A stretch of 20,960 bases of DNA from CAYSQW01 sp964433135 (lineage in GTDB: Bacteria; Acidobacteriota; Aminicenantia; Aminicenantales; Aminicenantaceae), in contig CAYSQW010000060.1 in assembly GCA_964433135.1 (NCBI GenBank), forward strand, positions 1 to 20,960, given 5' to 3'. Position 1 is the stretch's first letter. The number at the start of each line of letters is the position of its first letter. Both the position numbers and the translations under genes were made by a program. The notes under the pieces are model-generated. The model saw only the letters and a list, made by a program, of their open reading frames with translations, ran no database searches and was not told the origin of the DNA. Of this stretch, positions 17,202 to 20,960 are shown one piece after another.

Positions 17202-17735
17202 ATGACGGATCAAAAGACGGGAATGTTCGTGCCCGCCCTCATCGGCGGCGGTATCGCAGGCATCCTGACGGGTCTGCCGCTTTCAGGGTGTTTATGCTGC
17301 CTATGGATCATCGGCGGCGCCGTGCTCTCCGCCAATATCCTCGCGAAAAACACAACAACCCCGCTTTCCGCCGGGGAAGGCGCCATCATCGGGATCTTTA
17401 CTGGTATTATCGCCGCCGTCTTCGATTTCTTCGTCAGCATTCCCTTTGAAAAAATGAACATGGAACTGGCCCGCAAAATATTTGAGCGAATCGCGGCTTA
17501 TGGAGAAGAAATGCCTTCCGGATGGGAACAGTGGCTGGATCAGGCGCCGCAAACATCGATCGCGATGTCTTTGCTCGGTCTGCTGATCACGGCACTGATT
17601 TTCAGCGCCCTGGGCGCTTTGGGCGGCATTATGGGAGTTTCTTTGTTCGGGAAAAAATCTTCTCCGCCAAAGCCACAAGGAATCATTGATGTTTCTCAAG
17701 ACGAAATCCCTCCTCAAGACCCAGATCATCGTTAA
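17202..17735 (+). CDS. Small polytopic membrane protein of unknown function
   Basis: I do not recognise a named family. This is a 177-aa protein with a Gly/Ala-rich hydrophobic N-terminal half (about residues 8-45, probably two helices, with a CLCC cysteine cluster between them). A third hydrophobic segment (about 57-80), a more polar loop (85-118, EMPSGWEQWLDQAPQ) and a fourth (about 118-147) follow, then a polar Pro/Lys-rich tail. The tail codons overlap the start of the lipid kinase gene by 47 bases. A strong AGAAGGAG ribosome site precedes the ATG. The architecture resembles small Gly-rich membrane proteins common in uncultured Gram-negative bacteria. A helper role for the lipid kinase next door is only an inference from the overlap. 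Confidence 0.75.
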   Translation: MTDQKTGMFVPALIGGGIAGILTGLPLSGCLCCLWIIGGAVLSANILAKNTTTPLSAGEGAIIGIFTGIIAAVFDFFVSIPFEKMNMELARKIFERIAAYGEEMPSGWEQWLDQAPQTSIAMSLLGLLITALIFSALGALGGIMGVSLFGKKSSPPKPQGIIDVSQDEIPPQDPDHR

Positions 17736-18642
17736 TCCCCAATCGAATAAGGGGCGTACCGGGCAAAGATGGAATGAGATAAAATCGGGATTAAAATCCG
17801 CCCTCAAAGAATTCAAATATGAATTCACCGAAAAACCTTTTCACGCGGCGGAGCTATCCCGAGCGGCCATTAAAGACGGAACCGAACTTATCGTCGGAGT
17901 CGGCGGCGATGGAACCATGAATGAAATTGCCAATGGATTTTTTGAAAACCAAAGATCCATCAATCCCGAAACCATTCTCGGGATCGTCCCCTCCGGTACG
18001 GGATCCGATTTCAGCCGGTCCCTGAATATTCCCCCCTCCTTTAAAAGAGCCATGCAAGTCATCACCGAAGGCCCTTCGGCCGTGATCGACACGGGCAGCG
18101 CGCGTTTCAGATCCGAAGACGGAAAGGAACAGGAGCGTTATTTTCTCAATATCGCTGATTTCGGAATCGGCGGCGAAGTGGTTCGAAGCGTTGCTCAGAA
18201 CCGACTTAAACGAAAAAGAAGCTCCTACCTTCGCTGTATGATCTCGACTTTTTTCAATTACACCCATAAAAAAGCCCGCATTCAAATCGACGGCGAGTCA
18301 CTGCCGGTTGATGATTATTTGATCGGAGCCGTCGCCAACGGCCGCGTTTTCGGAAAAGGCATGAAATTCGCGCCGCGGGCAAAGGTCGATGACGGTCTTT
18401 TCGACATCGTCCTGGTAAAGGGAATGAAAACGCTGGAGTTTTTTAAAAACGCTTGGCGGATTTACGGCGGCACCCATCTCTCACACCCCAAAATCTCATT
18501 TTATCGAGGTCGTCGTGTTGACGTACAACCCACGAATGAAAACGCGGATATTTTGATCGAGTTGGATGGCGAACAGTTAGGAGCCCTTCCCGCATCCTTC
18601 GAATTGATCCCCAGAAATATCGTCGTCAAAGGTTATATATGA
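17689..18642 (+). CDS. Diacylglycerol/lipid kinase family protein (DagK/YegS type)
   Basis: This is a soluble-type lipid kinase of 317 aa in the DAGK catalytic-domain family (DgkB/YegS/sphingosine kinase-like), which phosphorylates diacylglycerol or related lipids with ATP. Visible motifs are IIVNPQSNKGR near the N-terminus, the nucleotide-binding VGVGGDGTMNE (GGDGT at about 72-76), and IVPSGTGSDFSRSL. The C-terminal sandwich domain ends with a typical LDGE...P...F stretch. I chose ATG 17689 (AAGGAA about 6 bases upstream) over the adjacent TTG at 17686. The gene begins inside the preceding membrane-protein gene (47-base overlap, different frame), suggesting translational coupling. The lipid substrate cannot be read from sequence. 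Confidence 0.9.
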   Translation: MFLKTKSLLKTQIIVNPQSNKGRTGQRWNEIKSGLKSALKEFKYEFTEKPFHAAELSRAAIKDGTELIVGVGGDGTMNEIANGFFENQRSINPETILGIVPSGTGSDFSRSLNIPPSFKRAMQVITEGPSAVIDTGSARFRSEDGKEQERYFLNIADFGIGGEVVRSVAQNRLKRKRSSYLRCMISTFFNYTHKKARIQIDGESLPVDDYLIGAVANGRVFGKGMKFAPRAKVDDGLFDIVLVKGMKTLEFFKNAWRIYGGTHLSHPKISFYRGRRVDVQPTNENADILIELDGEQLGALPASFELIPRNIVVKGYI

Positions 18643-18675
18643 GTTCGGGATCGAATATTCCCCTTTATCGTCGGC

Positions 18676-18699
18676 GCCGAATCCCATTAGGATTTCGGC
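18676..18699. terminator. Hairpin between convergent lipid kinase and transglycosylase genes
   Basis: GCCGAATCC (18676-18684) pairs with GGATTTCGGC (18690-18699) through nine pairs and one bulged T around a 5-base loop. It sits at the convergent junction and overlaps the transglycosylase stop codon. On the plus strand it is followed by TTTCCC, which is only a short T-run. It could act in both directions, but evidence is modest. Confidence 0.35.
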
Positions 18700-19286
18700 T
18701 TTCCCACCTGATAAAAATTATGATCGTTGGTAAAAACTCTTCGGCCTGATTTATCGGTGAATTGATAGATGACGGTCCTTCTTCGTATGTATTTTTTATC
18801 ATAACCTGATTGTTTGATCTTTTGGATATACTTTATCGTTTCGGCGTAGGGCGGTATCCCGCCATATTTCTTTATCGCTTCCTGACCGGCATTGTACGCG
18901 GCCAATACAAGGTCCGTCTTCCCATCGAAGGCCTTTATAAGATCCTTCAAATATCGGACGCCGCCTTCGATGTTTTCGAGAGGGTCATGAATGTTTTTGA
19001 CGCCGTATTCCCGAGCGGTTTCCGGCATAAGCTGCATGAGTCCCGCGGCTCCTTTCGGAGATACGGCCGCTGCATTATAATTCGACTCAACCCGAATGAT
19101 GGAATGGATCAGGTCCGATTCAATGCTGTATTTTCGGGCAACTCTCTGTATGATTTGATCGTATGCTGTTACGGATCGTCCCGGAAAAAAGGCTTCGAGC
19201 GCCGGGACCATCAATACGGCCCCCACTACCAGAGCCGACGCCGAAATCCATATTTTTGCGCGTTTCCGAGACTCCCGAATCACCAT
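18687..19286 (-). CDS. Lytic transglycosylase (SLT domain)
   Basis: This is a murein lytic transglycosylase of 199 aa that would cleave the MurNAc-GlcNAc bond with 1,6-anhydro product formation. It has an N-terminal basic stretch and hydrophobic segment (about 11-33, signal anchor or signal peptide). The SLT domain follows, with catalytic Glu67 in IIRVESNYN, then SPKGAAGLMQLMPETA, DPLENIEGGVRYL and LAAYNAGQEAI. The last ~25 residues (YQFTDKSGRRVFTND) resemble a short DUF4124-like tail found in related proteins. An AAGGGCG sequence precedes the ATG. It lies 101 bases after the alaS end on the same strand, and that gap contains only a 4-bp CCCC/GGGG hairpin. Confidence 0.9.
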   Translation of the reverse strand: MVIRESRKRAKIWISASALVVGAVLMVPALEAFFPGRSVTAYDQIIQRVARKYSIESDLIHSIIRVESNYNAAAVSPKGAAGLMQLMPETAREYGVKNIHDPLENIEGGVRYLKDLIKAFDGKTDLVLAAYNAGQEAIKKYGGIPPYAETIKYIQKIKQSGYDKKYIRRRTVIYQFTDKSGRRVFTNDHNFYQVGKPKS

Positions 19287-19387
19287 TGTTCGCCCTTCGC
19301 CTTTATCCGTATGAATAAATCTTGCCAGAATCCGGAATACAATGCAATCCCCTCAAGGGGTGATATTCATGCTCCTCGCGGTCACGA

Positions 19388-20959
19388 TCAGAGCATTTCC
19401 TCCAGGACCCTATAGGCCTGATCGAGAGCCGCATCCAACCGATCTATCAATGTCCCTCCCGCCTGAGCAAATTCCGCACGGCCTCCCCCTCCTCCGCCGA
19501 TCACGGGAGCCAGCTGTTTAATGATATCATCAGCCCGAACCCGCCTGCTCAAATCCTTCTCCACCGAAGCGACCAAAAACACTTTCCGTGCTCCCGCCGC
19601 TCCCAGGATAACAATTCCCGATCCGAGTTTTTGTTTTATGTTATCGGCCAATTCCCTCAGCTCGGTATTGTTTACTCCCTCGACTTTCCTGATAATCACG
19701 GGAACTTCTTTGATTTTGCGAACCTGACCGTCCTTTTTGACTCCGAATTTAAGATGGGTCACTTTTTGTCTTAGGGATCGGTTTTCTTTTTCCTTTTCTT
19801 TCAGACCGTCCCGTATTTTTTCCAGCTGCGACACGATATCCTGGCGCGACACGCTCAATATCCGCTGAACTTCTTCCAGCTGCTCCGATAATTCCTGCGT
19901 GAACAGAACCGCTTCGTTCCCCGTAACGGCTTCAATCCGTCTCATTCCCGCGGCAATACTGGCTTCCGAAATTATTTTTAGAAACCCGATATCGCCCGTC
20001 CTGTGAACATGGACTCCGCCGCAAAGTTCCTTGCTGAACCCGGGGATGCTGACCATGCGTACCTGCTCACCGTATTTTTCCTCGAAAATCGCCATGGCTC
20101 CTGATTTAATTCCCTCATCCAAGGAAAGCACATGGGTTTCCACGCTGATGTTGTCCTGTATTTTTTCATTTATCAGCAGTTCGATCTGCTGGATTTCATG
20201 ACGTGACAAGGGAGAGAAATGAGTAAAATCGAAACGCAGTCGCTCCGGAGAAACCAAAGAACCGGCCTGCTTTACATGGTCGCCGATGACCTGCCGCAGC
20301 GCAGCGTGCAGAAGGTGGGTCGCTGTGTGGTTTTTACTTATCGCTCGCCGTCGCATCAGGTCGATCGAGACGTCGACACGTTCGCCGACTCCTAGTTTCC
20401 CTGAGATCACCTTGATTTGATGGGCGATAATTTCCGGGATGGGTGAAAACGCATTTTCTACCAACCCTGAGAAACGCGAATTTTTCATGATGCCCGCATC
20501 TCCGATCTGCCCCCCCGCCTCAGCATAAAAAGGCGTTTTTTCTATAAATATTTCCTGCTCGGGATTTACTATCAGATCTAAAGTTACAAGAGAGTCACAC
20601 CCCTGTCTGTTAGAAAGAACCTGTTGAAATACACCTGTTTCTTTTAATGCACGGTCACCGAAAATAACACTATCACCACTACAAATAGTACGGATTAGCA
20701 AGGTGTCGGAAGGCTGATTTACTGTTAAATCCATTATCACCGTAGAGTCGCACCCCCTATGACTAACTAATGAATGAGTGTATAACCCGGAACTTTTATA
20801 AAATATACCGGCTACTTCCACAGAATCACCCGAACAAATATTTTTACTGACATAACTTTCTACTGGTTCAATTACATCCAGATAAAGGGTAACTGTAGAG
20901 TCGCACCCATAAATATTTGAAAAATTTTCAGAGTATATCCCGGGATCTTTACAAGCCCT
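19388..20959 (-). CDS. alaS: Alanyl-tRNA synthetase C-terminal half fused in frame to surface-protein repeats (partial, probable chimera)
   Basis: The reading frame is open from the right edge to the TGA at 19388. The 3' part (to about 20550) is AlaS from the editing domain onward: KTPFYAEAGGQIGD, the zinc/editing motif HTATHLLH, CGGVHVHRTGDIGF, a coiled-coil linker (EKIRDGLKEKEKENRSL) and the C-Ala domain with the GGGGGG motif. The catalytic aminoacylation and tRNA-recognition half (roughly 450 residues in normal AlaS) is missing. In its place upstream of about 20566 are Cys-rich repeats unrelated to AlaS, with much lower GC. A GTG at 20821 could be called as a start, but it lies inside a repeat and is not a real start. 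The AlaS identity is certain; the fusion is probably an assembly artefact. The product as shown could not charge tRNA. Confidence 0.85.
   Translation of the reverse strand, partial: RACKDPGIYSENFSNIYGCDSTVTLYLDVIEPVESYVSKNICSGDSVEVAGIFYKSSGLYTHSLVSHRGCDSTVIMDLTVNQPSDTLLIRTICSGDSVIFGDRALKETGVFQQVLSNRQGCDSLVTLDLIVNPEQEIFIEKTPFYAEAGGQIGDAGIMKNSRFSGLVENAFSPIPEIIAHQIKVISGKLGVGERVDVSIDLMRRRAISKNHTATHLLHAALRQVIGDHVKQAGSLVSPERLRFDFTHFSPLSRHEIQQIELLINEKIQDNISVETHVLSLDEGIKSGAMAIFEEKYGEQVRMVSIPGFSKELCGGVHVHRTGDIGFLKIISEASIAAGMRRIEAVTGNEAVLFTQELSEQLEEVQRILSVSRQDIVSQLEKIRDGLKEKEKENRSLRQKVTHLKFGVKKDGQVRKIKEVPVIIRKVEGVNNTELRELADNIKQKLGSGIVILGAAGARKVFLVASVEKDLSRRVRADDIIKQLAPVIGGGGGGRAEFAQAGGTLIDRLDAALDQAYRVLEEML
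20564..20959 (-). repeat. Tandem 51-residue (153-bp) GCDS repeats of a Bacteroidota-type surface protein
   Basis: Translated on the minus strand, GCDS motifs start at 20908, 20755 and 20602, exactly 153 bases apart. Each unit runs GCDSxVxxxLxVxxP, then an ICSGDSV motif, then a G-hydrophobic stretch ending before the next GCDS. Such Cys-containing repeats with GCDSxVTLxLxV are widespread in large secreted or cell-surface proteins of Bacteroidota, often upstream of a type IX secretion signal. Sampled 60-base lines here are 33-35% GC, compared with about 60% at 20281-20340. The repeat region continues beyond the window edge. Confidence 0.8.
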
Positions 20960-20960
20960 T

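Noticed and set aside
19349..19360. CCCC/GGGG hairpin after alaS as a terminator
   Set aside because: The stem is only four pairs, with mismatched flanks and no T-run on either strand.
1..20960. CRISPR arrays, transposases, phage genes or attachment sites
   Set aside because: None was seen. The only tandem repeat is the protein-coding 153-bp array at the right edge.

Overview
The window is compact bacterial DNA with short intergenic gaps, no CRISPR array and no recognisable insertion sequence. Gene content (housekeeping proteolysis genes, PcrA/UvrD, Rho, a periplasmic-type lytic transglycosylase, an exported S1C-like protease with TPR repeats) fits a bacterium with a normal murein wall. Moderate GC and the mix of families would suit an uncultured lineage, perhaps near Acidobacteriota/Aminicenantota. 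That assignment is a guess from gene content and is not demonstrated.

Layout. At 251-2407 (+) is a PcrA/UvrD helicase, convergent with a long minus-strand block. Read in its own direction, that block is tRNA-Leu(UAG), tig, clpP, clpX, lon and rho (9579 down to 2496). It holds co-translational folding, ClpXP and Lon proteolysis, and then transcription termination, with clpX and lon overlapping by 4 bp.

A second minus-strand block (14386 down to 9704) holds a GNAT acyltransferase, an N-succinylamino-acid racemase/OSBS-type enolase-superfamily enzyme, a class III PLP enzyme resembling glutamate-1-semialdehyde aminomutase, and alanine racemase. The first two resemble the known acyltransferase-NSAR pair used for D-to-L amino acid conversion. 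All four together look like an amino-acid stereochemistry module and are the best candidate here for something not fully described.

Next is a minus-strand exported trypsin-like/TPR protein (14575-16416). It is divergent from a plus-strand group at 16662-18642: a DUF2085 membrane protein, an unnamed small membrane protein and a diacylglycerol/lipid kinase family protein. The last two genes overlap by 47 bp. A lytic transglycosylase (18687-19286, -) converges on this group.

The right edge (19388-20959, -) is the C-terminal half of alanyl-tRNA synthetase (editing and C-Ala domains). It is joined in frame to at least two and a half 51-residue Cys-rich surface-protein repeats of the type seen in Bacteroidota adhesins. 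GC falls from about 60% in a sampled AlaS line to about 33-35% in the repeat part, and the AlaS catalytic half is absent. An assembly chimera at about 20550-20566 is the most likely explanation.
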